A stretch of DNA of 52,609 nucleotides from Deltaproteobacteria bacterium (GCA_005879585.1 VBKG01000337.1:1-52609), one strand, 5' to 3'. Positions 16,556 to 25,348 are shown, counted from the stretch's first letter. Made by a program: numbers and translations. Notes: a model not told the origin generated them from the sequence alone.

Positions 16556-16942
16556 TCAGCCCTCCTCTTCGCCGGACGCGTACTCCTCGTACTCGTCGGC
16601 GTCCATCAGGTCCTCGAGCTCGGCTTCGTCCGTCAGCTCGATCTCGACGAGCCACCCCTCGTGGTACGGGTCCTCGTTGACGATCGCGGGATGATCGTCG
16701 AGCTCGTTGTTGGTGGCGACGATGGTGCCGCTGAGCGGCGCGAGCAGCTCGGAGACCGTGCGCACGGACTCGATCTCGCCGAACGGCTCGCCCTTCTCCA
16801 CCTCGTCGCCGACGTCGGGCAGCTCGACCGCGATCACCTCGCCGAGCTCGACCTGACCGTACTCCGAGATCCCGAGGTGTGCGCGATTGCCCTCAATGCG
16901 CACCCACAGGTGATCCTCGGTGAACTTCAGGGCTTCCGCCAT
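16556..16942 (-). CDS. GcvH-like protein lacking the lipoyl lysine
   Basis: 128 residues with the lipoyl-domain fold of glycine cleavage H protein: FTEDHLWVR, GISEYGQVELGEVIAVELPD, FGEIESVRTVSELLAPLSG and NEDPYHEGWLVEIE are all family segments. The lysine that is lipoylated in GcvH (ESVK) is Arg61 here (ESVR, codon CGC). An acidic tail, rich in Asp and Glu, ends the protein. No gcvT, gcvP or lipoyl-attachment gene is nearby. It therefore cannot be lipoylated at the normal site, and may be a regulatory or sulfur-carrier-related paralog rather than the glycine cleavage carrier. Fold is secure, function unknown. Confidence 0.85.
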   Translation of the reverse strand: MAEALKFTEDHLWVRIEGNRAHLGISEYGQVELGEVIAVELPDVGDEVEKGEPFGEIESVRTVSELLAPLSGTIVATNNELDDHPAIVNEDPYHEGWLVEIELTDEAELEDLMDADEYEEYASGEEEG

Positions 16943-16995
16943 CGGTGGCTCCTGTTCGACGGGCGTGCGGGCTGGATTCCGGCCGGCTGCGGCCT

Positions 16996-17023
16996 CTTAT
17001 AGAAGCGGCTTTTGGCGTGTCAA
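16996..17023 (-). promoter_or_regulatory. Predicted sigma70 promoter of the gcvH-like gene
   Basis: Minus-strand TTGACA (17023-17018), 16 bases, TATAAG (17001-16996). Good match in both boxes, about 54 bases before the ATG at 16942. Confidence 0.65.
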
Positions 17024-17036
17024 GCCGTCCGCCACC

Positions 17037-17062
17037 GCGGGGCGCCTCGAAAGGCGCCCCGC
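17037..17062 (-). terminator. GC hairpin after nrdJ (possible terminator)
   Basis: GCGGGGCGCC (17037-17046) pairs perfectly with GGCGCCCCGC (17053-17062) around a six-base loop, about 90 bases past the nrdJ stop. There is no T run, so it is a hairpin or Rho-assisted end rather than a textbook intrinsic terminator. Smaller GC hairpins lie beside it at 17062-17100. Confidence 0.4.
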
Positions 17063-17147
17063 GTCCGTCCCACGGACCACCACCCCTCCGGGGAGGCCTG
17101 CCGCCCCGCCGCACCACCACCGCCTCCCGACCTCGGAACCGCCGCGG

Positions 17148-19904
17148 CTACGAGCAGCCGCTCGTCGCACCGCAGTTGAGACACTTGTAACAGGAGCCGT
17201 TGCGGATCATCAGCGACCCGCACTCGGGACAGCTCGGCGCATCCGCCTGCGGGCTGAACGCCACCGGGCCGCGCCCCGGCGCCGCCGCGGGCGCCACCAC
17301 CGGCGTCGTCGCGCTCAGCGACTCGGGACGCTCGGCGAGGCCGATCGCCACGCGCTCGTCAGCGCCGAGGAAGCGCGTGCCGAGGAAGCGGAAGATGTAA
17401 TCGATGAGCGACTTGGCGATCGGGATCTCCGGGTTCTTCGTGAAGCCCGACGGCTCGAAGCGGACGTGGCTGAACTTGGAGGCCAGCACCTCGAGCGGCA
17501 CGCCGTACTGCAACGCCATCGAGGTGAGTACGCCGATCGTGTCCATGAGGCCGGAGATCGTGCTGCCCTCCTTGGCCATCTTGATGAAGATCTCGCCCGG
17601 CGTGCCGTCGTCGTGGAAGCCGACGTGGATGTAGCCCTCGTGGCCGGCGATGTCGAACTTGTGGCAGAGCGCCTGGCGGTTGATCGGCAGCCGACGCCGG
17701 ACCGGCTCCGCCGCGGTGTCGACGGCTTCGGGCTTGCGCACCGCCATCGCCGTCTCGGTCCGCTCGGCGCCCGGCTTCACGGTGTTCAGCGGCTGCGTCT
17801 TCTTGCAGCCGTCGCGATAGACGGCGACCGCCTTGAGACCGAGACGCCACGCCTCGATGTACGCCTGCTCGATGTCCTCGACGGTCGCCTGCTCCGGGAC
17901 GTTGATCGTCTTCGAGATCGCGCCGGAGATGAACGGCTGGACGGCGGCCATCATGCGGATGTGGCCGAGCGGATGGATCGAGCGGCTGCCGCGCGCCGGC
18001 CGGAAGGCACAGTCGAACACCGGAAGGTGCTCGGGGCGGAGCGTCTGGCAGCTCTCGATCGTCTCGTGCTCGTCGATGTGCTCGACGATCTCCTGCACCT
18101 CGCGCGAGTCGTAGCCGAGGCGACGGAGCGCGCGCGGGACCGTCGTGTTGACGATCTTCAGGAGACCGCCCCCGACGAGCTTCTTGTACTTCACGAGCGC
18201 GATGTCGGGCTCGACGCCCGTCGTGTCGCAGTCCATCATGAAGGCGATCGTCCCCGTCGGGGCGAGGACCGTCACCTGCGAGTTTCGCACCCCGTGCGCG
18301 CGCGACTCGGCGAGCGCCGTGTCCCAGACCTCGCGGGCGGCGGCGAGGACGTCGAGCGGCACGAGGGCGGGGTCGAGACGATGGGCGTGCGCGCGGTGCT
18401 TGTCGACGACGCGGAGCTGCGGCTCGCGGTTCCGCGCGAAGCCCTCGTACGGCCCGAGCGCGCCCGCCAGCCGCGTCGACTGCAGGTAGGCCTCGCCGCA
18501 CATGAGCGCGGTGAGCGCGCCCGCGTACTCGCGCCCCGCGTCGGAGTCGTACGGCATGCCGAGCGACATGAGAAGCGCGCCCAGGTTCGCGTAGCCGAGA
18601 CCGAGCTCGCGGTAGGCCTGCGCATTGGCCGCGATCTCCGGCGTCGGATAGCTCGAGCGATCGACGACGATGTCCTGTGCCGTGATCGCGATGTCCACCG
18701 CGTGGCGGAAGCCGGCGACGTCGAAGAGCCCGGCGCCGTCGACGAACTGCATGAGGTTCAAGCTCGCCAGGTTACAGGCGCTGTCGTCGAGGTGCATGTA
18801 CTCCGAGCACGGGTTCGACGCGTTGATCCGCCCGCTGTTCGGGCAGGTGTGCCAGTCGTTGATGGTGGTGTCGAACTGCATCCCGGGATCGCCGCACTGG
18901 TGGGTGGCCTCGGCGATCAGCCGGAGGATGGTCCGCGCCGGCATCGTCTCGGCGACCTCGCCGCTCGTGACGAAGCGCGTGCTCCACGGCCGCCCTTCGA
19001 GCGCCGCCCGCATGAACTCGTCGGTCACGCGCACGGAGTTGTTCGCGTTCTGGAAGAAGATCGAGCCGTACGCCGGCCCGTCGAGCGACCGGTCGTAGCC
19101 GGCGGCGATGAGTGCCCAGGCCTTCCGCTCCTCGTCGGCCTTGCAGCGGATGAACTCGACGACGTCCGGGTGGTCGGCGTTCAGTACCACCATCTTGGCC
19201 GCGCGCCGCGTCTTCCCGCCCGACTTGATGACCCCGGCCGACGCGTCGGCCGCGCGCATGAACGACACGGGGCCCGAGGCCGTCCCGCCGCCGCCGAGGC
19301 GCTCCTTCGACGAGCGCAGCCGCGAGAGGTTCACGCCCGAGCCCGACCCGCCTTTGAAAATGACCCCTTCCCTGCGATACCAGTCGAGGATCGAATCCAT
19401 CGTGTCGTCGACCGACAGGATAAAGCATGCGGAGCACTGCGGCTTCGGCTCGACGCCGACGTTGAACCAGACCGGGCTGTTGAAGGAGAGCTTCTGATGG
19501 AGGAGCAGGTGGGTCAGCTCGTCGGCGAAGGCGCGCGCGTCGTCCGCCGTCGCGAAGTAGCCCTGCTCCGCGCCCCACGAGCCGATCGTGTTCACGACCC
19601 GGCCGACGAGCTGGCGGACGCTCCGCTCGCGCGCGGGGCTGCCGAGCGGGCCGCGGAAGTACTTCGACACGACGACGTTGGTCGCGAGCTGCGACCAGCC
19701 ACGCGGCACCTCGACGTCGCGCTGCTCGAAGACCGTCTCGCCGCCCTCGCCCTGGATGACGGCGGCGCGCACCTCCCACTCGACCTCGTCGAAAGGGTTC
19801 GCGCCGGCGGTCGTGAATCGCCGTGCGATCCTGACGCCGTGCCGGGCCGAACCCGCCTCCGCCCCAGACCCCTGCACCACGTCGCCTGCCGGCTCCTGCG
19901 CCAT
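17148..19904 (-). CDS. nrdJ: Vitamin B12-dependent ribonucleotide reductase (class II)
   Basis: Reduces ribonucleotides to deoxyribonucleotides with adenosylcobalamin as radical source, oxygen-independent; 918 residues. Recognised by KLSFNSPVWFNVG, CSACFILSVDDTMDS, the loop GSGSGVNLSRLRSSKE, INASNPCSEYMHLDDSACNL and the thiol-radical region near APTGTIAFMMDCDTTGVEPD. The C-terminus is a zinc-ribbon-like CPECG...CYKCLNCG ending in a Cys pair region (GCS), as in this NrdJ group, used for re-reduction. ATG 19904 has GGGAGGGG upstream; a longer TTG start would run through the promoter. Monocistronic; predicted to be repressed by NrdR through the box at 19943. Confidence 0.95.
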   Translation of the reverse strand: MAQEPAGDVVQGSGAEAGSARHGVRIARRFTTAGANPFDEVEWEVRAAVIQGEGGETVFEQRDVEVPRGWSQLATNVVVSKYFRGPLGSPARERSVRQLVGRVVNTIGSWGAEQGYFATADDARAFADELTHLLLHQKLSFNSPVWFNVGVEPKPQCSACFILSVDDTMDSILDWYRREGVIFKGGSGSGVNLSRLRSSKERLGGGGTASGPVSFMRAADASAGVIKSGGKTRRAAKMVVLNADHPDVVEFIRCKADEERKAWALIAAGYDRSLDGPAYGSIFFQNANNSVRVTDEFMRAALEGRPWSTRFVTSGEVAETMPARTILRLIAEATHQCGDPGMQFDTTINDWHTCPNSGRINASNPCSEYMHLDDSACNLASLNLMQFVDGAGLFDVAGFRHAVDIAITAQDIVVDRSSYPTPEIAANAQAYRELGLGYANLGALLMSLGMPYDSDAGREYAGALTALMCGEAYLQSTRLAGALGPYEGFARNREPQLRVVDKHRAHAHRLDPALVPLDVLAAAREVWDTALAESRAHGVRNSQVTVLAPTGTIAFMMDCDTTGVEPDIALVKYKKLVGGGLLKIVNTTVPRALRRLGYDSREVQEIVEHIDEHETIESCQTLRPEHLPVFDCAFRPARGSRSIHPLGHIRMMAAVQPFISGAISKTINVPEQATVEDIEQAYIEAWRLGLKAVAVYRDGCKKTQPLNTVKPGAERTETAMAVRKPEAVDTAAEPVRRRLPINRQALCHKFDIAGHEGYIHVGFHDDGTPGEIFIKMAKEGSTISGLMDTIGVLTSMALQYGVPLEVLASKFSHVRFEPSGFTKNPEIPIAKSLIDYIFRFLGTRFLGADERVAIGLAERPESLSATTPVVAPAAAPGRGPVAFSPQADAPSCPECGSLMIRNGSCYKCLNCGATSGCS

Positions 19905-19934
19905 CACGCCCCTCCCAGGAATGGTATGGCGAGC

Positions 19935-19964
19935 CGCATACACCACCACATATTGTGTTGTCAA
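19935..19964 (-). promoter_or_regulatory. nrdJ promoter
   Basis: Minus-strand TTGACA (19964-19959), 18 bases, TATGCG (19940-19935), about 30 bases before the ATG. The spacer is filled by the NrdR-type box. Confidence 0.6.
19943..19958 (-). promoter_or_regulatory. NrdR-type operator
   Basis: Minus-strand ACACAATATGTGGTGG matches the NrdR box consensus ACACWATATWTWGTGT at 12-13 of 16 positions with the central ATAT kept. It exactly fills the spacer between -35 and -10, where bound NrdR would block RNA polymerase. Usually NrdR boxes come in pairs; only one is evident. Confidence 0.55.
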
Positions 19965-19993
19965 GGGATTTTTTGCAATGGCGGGTCGACGTG

Positions 19994-20308
19994 ATGCGAC
20001 GCCGCGTCGCGCACGATCCGACCCGCCTCGGCGACGTGCTCCGCCGCGTGCTGGCAGAGCTGCCGGCCGGCGCCGGACTCGAGGACTGGGCCGTGTGGAG
20101 CGAATGGGACGCGGCGGTCGGTCCGACGCTCGCGCGCCATGTGCGGCCGCGGCGGCTCGTGCGCGGCGTCCTCGTCGTCGTGGTCGACAGCTCGGAGTGG
20201 ATGCAGGAGCTCCAGTTCCTGAAGCACGATCTCCGCACGCGGCTGAATGCGCGCCTCGGCCGCGAGGCGATCCAGCGCATCTTCGTCGTGCTAGCGACCA
20301 ACGACTGA
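19994..20308 (+). CDS. DUF721 / DciA-like protein
   Basis: 104 residues matching the DUF721 family: LGDVLRRVLAELP, WDAAVGPTLARHVRPRRLVR, LVVVVDSSEWMQELQFLKHD and a lysine/arginine-rich C-terminal half. Members include DciA, the ancestral loader/operator of the replicative helicase DnaB. Whether this short member does that job is inferred. ATG 19994 is preferred; a GTG sits directly before it. The 3' end overlaps the convergent thiI by 18 bases. Confidence 0.72.
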   Translation: MRRRVAHDPTRLGDVLRRVLAELPAGAGLEDWAVWSEWDAAVGPTLARHVRPRRLVRGVLVVVVDSSEWMQELQFLKHDLRTRLNARLGREAIQRIFVVLATND

Positions 20309-21520
20309 GCGCGCCGCCGGCGCCGCTGCGTCCTCGCCGTCGCGTAGCCGCACCCGCTCGGTCGCGGCCACCCCGAGCGCGACCAGCGCCGGCACGTCCA
20401 CCCGCCGCTCCGCCGCCTCCACGTCCTCCGGATGCGCCCGCGTCGCGGGATGCGGCGGCACGAAGAGCTGGCAGCAGTCCTGGTCGGGAATGATGGAGGT
20501 CTCGAACGTCCCGAGACGGGCAGCCTGATCGGAGATCTCCCCCTTGTCCATGCCGATCAGCGGGCGGAGCACCGGCAGCGTCGCCGCCGCCTCGATCACC
20601 GCGAGGTTCGGGAGCGTCTGCGACGCGACCTGCCCGAGGCTCTCACCGGTCACCAGCGCCTCCGCGCCCGTCGCGCGCGCGATCGCCTCGGCGATGCGGA
20701 ACATCATCCGCCGGTAGAGAACGACGCGCAGCGGACGCCCGATCGCCGCGACGATCTGGCGCTGCACCTCGCCGAAGGCGACGAGGTGCAGGACGGCCTC
20801 GTGCTCCCAGCGGACGAGCTCGGCAGCGATGCGCTGCGCCTTCTCCTGGCTCGTCCGATCGTGGAACGGCGCACTGTGGAAGTGGACGAAATCGACGGCG
20901 CATCCCCGCCGCATCATGCGCCAGGCGGCGACGGGCGAATCGATCCCCCCGGAAAGCAGCGCGAGCACGCGACCGCTCGTGCCGACCGGCAGGCCGCCCG
21001 CGCCCGCCACCTTCTCGAGCGCGAAGAACGCGCGTCCCGGCAGGATGTCGACGGCGACCGTGAGAGCGGCATGGTCGAGGTCGACCCGTGCGCGCGTCGC
21101 CTCCTGGATCGTGCGTCCGAGCCGCCGGTTCACCTCCGGCGACGGCAGCGGGAAGCGCTTGTCGGCGCGCTTGGTCAGCACCCGGAAGCTCGACATGGAG
21201 ACGGCCGAAAGCCGCACGAGGATCGCCGCGCCGAGACGGTCGAGGGCGGCGTCCGGCTCCCCGTCGAGCGCCACCTCGTGCGCGAGCGAGAAGTTGGCGA
21301 GCCCGAAGACGCGCGCGAGCCGCCCCCGCGTCTCCGGCCACGCGGCGAGGTCGTCGAGCGGCAACAGGAGGCGCGCCGAGGCGCGTGCGAGCGCGCCGAC
21401 GGGCAGCCCGGCGGTGGCGCGCCGCACGTTGTCGCTCAGGCGGCGCACGAAGAACGGCCGGTTGCGTCCCTTGAGCGCGATCTCGTGATAGCGGAGCACG
21501 ATCACGTGCGCGGCGCCCAT
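20291..21520 (-). CDS. thiI: tRNA 4-thiouridine synthetase ThiI (without rhodanese domain)
   Basis: 409 residues. N-terminal ferredoxin-like and THUMP domains (residues about 1-160, starting VIVLRYHEIALKGRNR), then the PP-loop ATPase LLSGGIDSPVAAWRMMRRG near 180-200, and VTGESLGQVASQTLPNL. It adenylates U8 of tRNA and transfers sulfur. The C-terminal rhodanese domain of the enterobacterial protein is missing; the conserved Cys region DQDCCQLFVPPHPATRA remains, as in the short Bacillus/archaeal type. ATG 21520 has AGGAGGGAG upstream. Not linked to the thi operon at 49.7 kb. Confidence 0.9.
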   Translation of the reverse strand: MGAAHVIVLRYHEIALKGRNRPFFVRRLSDNVRRATAGLPVGALARASARLLLPLDDLAAWPETRGRLARVFGLANFSLAHEVALDGEPDAALDRLGAAILVRLSAVSMSSFRVLTKRADKRFPLPSPEVNRRLGRTIQEATRARVDLDHAALTVAVDILPGRAFFALEKVAGAGGLPVGTSGRVLALLSGGIDSPVAAWRMMRRGCAVDFVHFHSAPFHDRTSQEKAQRIAAELVRWEHEAVLHLVAFGEVQRQIVAAIGRPLRVVLYRRMMFRIAEAIARATGAEALVTGESLGQVASQTLPNLAVIEAAATLPVLRPLIGMDKGEISDQAARLGTFETSIIPDQDCCQLFVPPHPATRAHPEDVEAAERRVDVPALVALGVAATERVRLRDGEDAAAPAARSVVGR

Positions 21521-21539
21521 TAGCTCCCTCCTACCACAG

Positions 21540-22139
21540 ATGCTACTCTCGACGGATCCACGCATGACGGCACATCTCGCTGACGCGCTCGCGCCGCTCC
21601 TCGCCGCGCGCGAGCGCGCCGTGCTCGTGCGGCCGGGGAAGACGCCCGCGGCCGTGCTGGTACCGCTGCTCGCGATCGACGGGGAGCCGCACCTGCTCTT
21701 CACGCGGCGCGCACGCGGGCTGCGCCACCACGAGGGGCAGGTCGCGTTTCCCGGCGGCTGCCGCCATCCCGGCGACGTCGATCTCGTGGCGACGGCGCTG
21801 CGCGAGGCGCAGGAGGAGATCGGCCTCGATCCGGCCGACGTCCGCCTCCTCGGACCGCTCGACGACATCGAGACGATGGCGACCGAGTTCGTGATCACCC
21901 CGTACGTCGGCCTCGTCCCCCATCCGTACGGGTGGACGCTCTGTCGCGACGAGGTCGACGTCGTGTTCACGGTGCCGCTCCGTCTGCTCGACACCCCCGA
22001 GGCCGAGCGGCGCGAGCTCTGGGATTTCGAGGGCCAGCAGGTCCCGATCGAGTACTATCCGGTCGGTGAGCACGTGATCTGGGGCGCCACCCACCGGATC
22101 ACGCGCAATCTGCTCGCCGTGCTCCGGACGATCGCCTGA
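21540..22139 (+). CDS. NUDIX hydrolase, CoA pyrophosphatase-like (NudL)
   Basis: 199 residues. The UPF0035/CoA pyrophosphatase signature RGLRHHEGQVAFPGG is followed by the Nudix helix ALREAQEEIGL, which carries the metal-binding glutamates. Predicted to hydrolyse CoA and derivatives to 4'-phosphopantetheine and 3',5'-ADP. The first ATG (21540) leaves 19 bases to the divergent thiI start; an internal ATG at 21564 (MTAHLADALAP) is an alternative start, and neither has a clear ribosome site. The stop TGA shares one base with the ATG of the next gene. Confidence 0.85.
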   Translation: MLLSTDPRMTAHLADALAPLLAARERAVLVRPGKTPAAVLVPLLAIDGEPHLLFTRRARGLRHHEGQVAFPGGCRHPGDVDLVATALREAQEEIGLDPADVRLLGPLDDIETMATEFVITPYVGLVPHPYGWTLCRDEVDVVFTVPLRLLDTPEAERRELWDFEGQQVPIEYYPVGEHVIWGATHRITRNLLAVLRTIA

Positions 22140-23491
22140 TGCGCCGATTGCTGGCGATCATCCTCCTCTTCGGGGGCGCTGCGCTCCTCCTCACCCGCGC
22201 CGAGCCGCTCGCTCCGACCGTGGTCCTCGAGACACCGGTCGACGTCGTCGGCCGCGCGACAGCCCTGGTCGTCGTGGCGCGCGATCGCGGTACCGGGCTC
22301 GCGCACGTCGAGGTGCGGCTCGTGTCGGGCACCGAGGGCGCGCCCGCGGTCGTGGCGCGTGAGGACTTCCCGCGCCGCTCGTGGCTCGGGAGCGGCGTCC
22401 ACGAGGTGCGCCTGACGCCCACCGTCGATGCCGCCGCCGCGCATCTCGTCGAAGGGCCCGCGCGCCTCGAGATCGTCGCGACGGACCACTCCTGGCTCGC
22501 CGCGCTCCGACGGGCGCCGCGGCTCTCGCGACCGGTCACGATCGACCTGACGCCGCCCACGCTCGAAGTGCTCTCGCAGCAGCACGTCGTCCGGCTCGGC
22601 GGCGCCGAATGTGCCGTCTACCGGGTGGGCGCCGATGCGGTGACGAGCGGCATCACGGTGGGCGAGACGACCTTCCCCGGCGTCGCCGGGCTCTTCGCCG
22701 ACGGCGCGCTCCGCGCCGCGCTGTTCGCCGTCCCGCCCGGCACGCCGGCCGGCACGGCGGCCATCGCGGTCGCAGCCGACCAGGCCGGGAACCGCCGTAC
22801 GGTCTGGCTCGATGCGGTGGTGCATCCCCGGCGCTTCGCCGAGAAGTCGCTCGAGCTGAGCGACGATTTTCTGAGCCGCAAGGTCCCCGAGCTCCTCCAG
22901 GCGAACGGCCTCGCCGGCGACGGCGATCTCGTGGCCGGCTACCTCCGCGTCAACCGCGAGCTGCGCGTCGCGACCGAGAAGCGGCTGCGGGATCTCTGCC
23001 GCGACAGCGCGCCGGAGCCCTTGTGGGAGGGCGCCTTTCTCCGGCAGCCCGGGTCGGAGCCGCTCTCCGGCTTCGCCGACCACCGCACCTATCTCTACCG
23101 CGGCCAGCCGATCGACCACCAGACGCATCTCGGCTTCGACCTGGCCTCGCTGCGCGGCAGTCCCGTGCCCGCCGGCAACAACGGTCGCGTCGTGTTCGCC
23201 GCGCCGCTCGGCATCTACGGGAACACGGTCGTCCTCGACCACGGCTTCGGGCTCTTCTCGCTCTACGGCCATCTGAGCGAGATCGCGGCGACCGTCGGGG
23301 CCACGGTCAAGCGCGGCGACATCATCGGCAAGACGGGCGACACCGGCCTCGCGGCCGGCGACCATCTCCACTTCAGCATCATGATCCACGGCGTCCACGT
23401 CGACCCGGTCGAGTGGTGGGACGCGCACTGGATCCACGACCACGTCGAGTCCCGTCTCGCGGCCTTCCCGCGGGCGGGAGCCGCCCATTGA
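22139..23491 (+). CDS. M23-family metallopeptidase with N-terminal membrane anchor
   Basis: 450 residues. An uncleaved signal or membrane anchor at residues 4-20 (LLAIILLFGGAALLL), a long periplasmic region with Ig-like character (residues about 25-310, ending near the YLYRGQPIDHQTH), and a C-terminal LytM/M23 domain with zinc ligands HLGFD and HLHF (near 402). The catalytic motifs are complete, so it may cut peptidoglycan cross-bridges or be an activator of amidases. Start ATG overlaps the nudL stop by one base; the stop overlaps the next gene by four (TTGA). Substrate not known. Confidence 0.88.
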   Translation: MRRLLAIILLFGGAALLLTRAEPLAPTVVLETPVDVVGRATALVVVARDRGTGLAHVEVRLVSGTEGAPAVVAREDFPRRSWLGSGVHEVRLTPTVDAAAAHLVEGPARLEIVATDHSWLAALRRAPRLSRPVTIDLTPPTLEVLSQQHVVRLGGAECAVYRVGADAVTSGITVGETTFPGVAGLFADGALRAALFAVPPGTPAGTAAIAVAADQAGNRRTVWLDAVVHPRRFAEKSLELSDDFLSRKVPELLQANGLAGDGDLVAGYLRVNRELRVATEKRLRDLCRDSAPEPLWEGAFLRQPGSEPLSGFADHRTYLYRGQPIDHQTHLGFDLASLRGSPVPAGNNGRVVFAAPLGIYGNTVVLDHGFGLFSLYGHLSEIAATVGATVKRGDIIGKTGDTGLAAGDHLHFSIMIHGVHVDPVEWWDAHWIHDHVESRLAAFPRAGAAH

Positions 23492-24654
23492 CGGCGCGGC
23501 ACGCGCCCGGCACCGAGACGCTGGCGCGGCTCGGGCTCGACGCCGCGGAGCTGGCGGCCGGCCGGGCCTCCGACGACGAGGTGCTCGCGCTGCTCGCCGG
23601 TCCGGACGGCGTCGCGCTGGCCGACGCCCTCGGCGAGCTGCCCCACCCCGCCGTCGCGATGCTGCTCGCCCGGCTCGAGGGACGGGTGGCAGAGAAGGCC
23701 GTCCGGAAGGCCATCCGCCGCACGCTCTATCGTCTGTCGCAGCGTGGCGTCGCGCGACCCGCGCCGGCGGCAGAGCCCGAGCGGCCGCGCGTCGCGGCAC
23801 CCGAGGTGGAAGGACTCGTGTCCGCCTTCGATGGCCGCGGCGACCGCATCCTCTGGCTGCTCCGCCCGCTCACGGGCGGCACGCTGCTGGTCGCCGCGCA
23901 GCTGAACGAGCCGGGCGGGCTCCGCGACCTGCAGGTCGTCGACGCCGGCCGAAAGCAGCTCCGCGCCGCACGCGAGCGGCTCGAGAGCGAGAATCTGCGA
24001 CTCGTCCCCGCGCGCTGGGCTGTGCTCGATGCGCTGCTCGTGGAGGCCCAGGAGCGAGCCGGGACGCCCCAGCCGGGGCACGACTACCTCCGCGTGCGTC
24101 CGCAGTTCACGACCGAACCCGCGGCGCCGCCCGCCGAGCCGGTGTCGCCGCACGCGCGTCCGCCGGCCAACGTCGACGAAGCCTCCGCGCTCGCCGCGGG
24201 CTCCGTCGAGCTCGTCGAGCAGCGGGAGTTCCGGGGCTGGGGACCCGACCCCGAGGCCGCAACGCCGTACGCCGACGACGCGGAATCGATCCGGCGGAGC
24301 CCGATCGTGCTGACCGAGTTCCAGCAGGAGGAGCGCCTGCGCGAGGTCCTGGCGCGCGCCACCGCGGCGCTCTATCCACCCGCCGTCCTCGCGCGACGGC
24401 TCGAAGGCACTGCCTACGTCCTCGCCGAGACGGGGCGCCCCGCGGCAGCGCGGCTCGCGCTGGCCGTCGCCACGCTGCTCCGCGACGCGCCCCAGCGCGC
24501 CCACGAGATCCCGTTCGTCGCCGCGCTCGTCGGCGCGGGGATCCCCGGCCTGTTCGCCCGTTCCGAGGCGCCGCGCGAGGGCGCACTCGTCCTCACCCCG
24601 GAGGAGGTCCTCAAAGCTCGACGATCATCCCGTCCCGGGCACACTCGAGGGTGA
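23488..24654 (+). CDS. Hypothetical protein (unrecognised family)
   Basis: 388 residues from a TTG at 23488 that overlaps the M23 stop (TTGA). Features visible: an N-terminal helical part rich in Ala/Leu with a basic patch VAEKAVRKAIRRTLYRLSQR (about residues 70-90), a beta-rich middle (GRGDRILWLLRPLTGGTLLV), a Pro-rich linker near 205-230 (PAAPPAEPVSPHARPP), and a C-terminal helical part. I do not recognise a domain. Its tight coupling to nudL and the M23 peptidase implies co-expression. The 3' end overlaps the convergent RNase Z-like gene by 44 bases. Confidence 0.7.
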   Translation: MTARHAPGTETLARLGLDAAELAAGRASDDEVLALLAGPDGVALADALGELPHPAVAMLLARLEGRVAEKAVRKAIRRTLYRLSQRGVARPAPAAEPERPRVAAPEVEGLVSAFDGRGDRILWLLRPLTGGTLLVAAQLNEPGGLRDLQVVDAGRKQLRAARERLESENLRLVPARWAVLDALLVEAQERAGTPQPGHDYLRVRPQFTTEPAAPPAEPVSPHARPPANVDEASALAAGSVELVEQREFRGWGPDPEAATPYADDAESIRRSPIVLTEFQQEERLREVLARATAALYPPAVLARRLEGTAYVLAETGRPAAARLALAVATLLRDAPQRAHEIPFVAALVGAGIPGLFARSEAPREGALVLTPEEVLKARRSSRPGHTRG

Positions 24655-25348
24655 TGTCCGAGAGGTGGCGCAGCGGCTCCGCGCCGAGGTGAGACAGCAG
24701 GAGCCGCTTGCACCCGAGATCGCGCGCGCGGGCGGCGATCTCCGGGTACGCGACGTGAATGTCGAGGCGGGTTTCGTACGTCGAGCATTCGCAGATGAAG
24801 AGGTCGGCACCGCGCGAGCGCGCGATGAAGTCCTCCGTCCACGCGGAGTCGCCCGAGTAGAGGATCGAGCGGCCGTCGATCTCGATCCGGTAGCCGAGGG
24901 CGACGAGCTCGGGCGTGTGCGGCACGCAGAAGGCGCTCACCCGGACGCCGCCGATGTCGCGCGTCGTCCCCGGCTCGAGCTGCTCGAAGCGAACGGGAAA
25001 CGGCGTGGGCATCTGCGCGTTCTTCTCGTAGAGGGCGGCGAAGAGCGCGTGGACGCGACGCTCGGTACCGAGTGGGCCATATACGCCGAGGGGACGACGT
25101 CGCGGCCGCTCGTAGATGTACTCCATGAAGAGGAACGGGATGCCGCCGAAATGGTCGCCGTGCAGATGCGACACGAGCACGAAGTCGATGCGGCCGGTGT
25201 CGTGCTGTCCGGATTTCAAAGATTGGAGGATCGTCGGACCGCAATCGATCAGGAAGGTCACGCCTGCGCTCTCGACCATGTAGGCGCTGTGCAGGCGTCC
25301 GCCCGAGCCGAAGGCGTCGCCCGAGCCGAGCACCGTCACGCGGACCAA
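24611..25348 (-). CDS. MBL-fold hydrolase, RNase Z-like
   Basis: 245 residues. Metallo-beta-lactamase fold of the RNase Z/arylsulfatase-like group: VTVLGSGDAFGSGGRLHSAY, the zinc motif SHLHGDHFGG, YSGDSAWTEDF and the final His in LLLSHLGAEP. The HxHxDH motif is complete, so it is probably an active phosphodiesterase or hydrolase; the flexible exosite arm of tRNase Z is not seen, so tRNA 3' processing is uncertain. TTG at 25348 is chosen because GAAAGAGG precedes it and the family starts here; a GTG at 25372 is the other option. Confidence 0.83.
   Translation of the reverse strand: MVRVTVLGSGDAFGSGGRLHSAYMVESAGVTFLIDCGPTILQSLKSGQHDTGRIDFVLVSHLHGDHFGGIPFLFMEYIYERPRRRPLGVYGPLGTERRVHALFAALYEKNAQMPTPFPVRFEQLEPGTTRDIGGVRVSAFCVPHTPELVALGYRIEIDGRSILYSGDSAWTEDFIARSRGADLFICECSTYETRLDIHVAYPEIAARARDLGCKRLLLSHLGAEPLRHLSDITLECARDGMIVEL

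Noticed and set aside
19904-19964. N-terminally extended nrdJ from a TTG at 19964
   Set aside because: It would translate through the promoter and NrdR box; ATG 19904 has a strong ribosome site.
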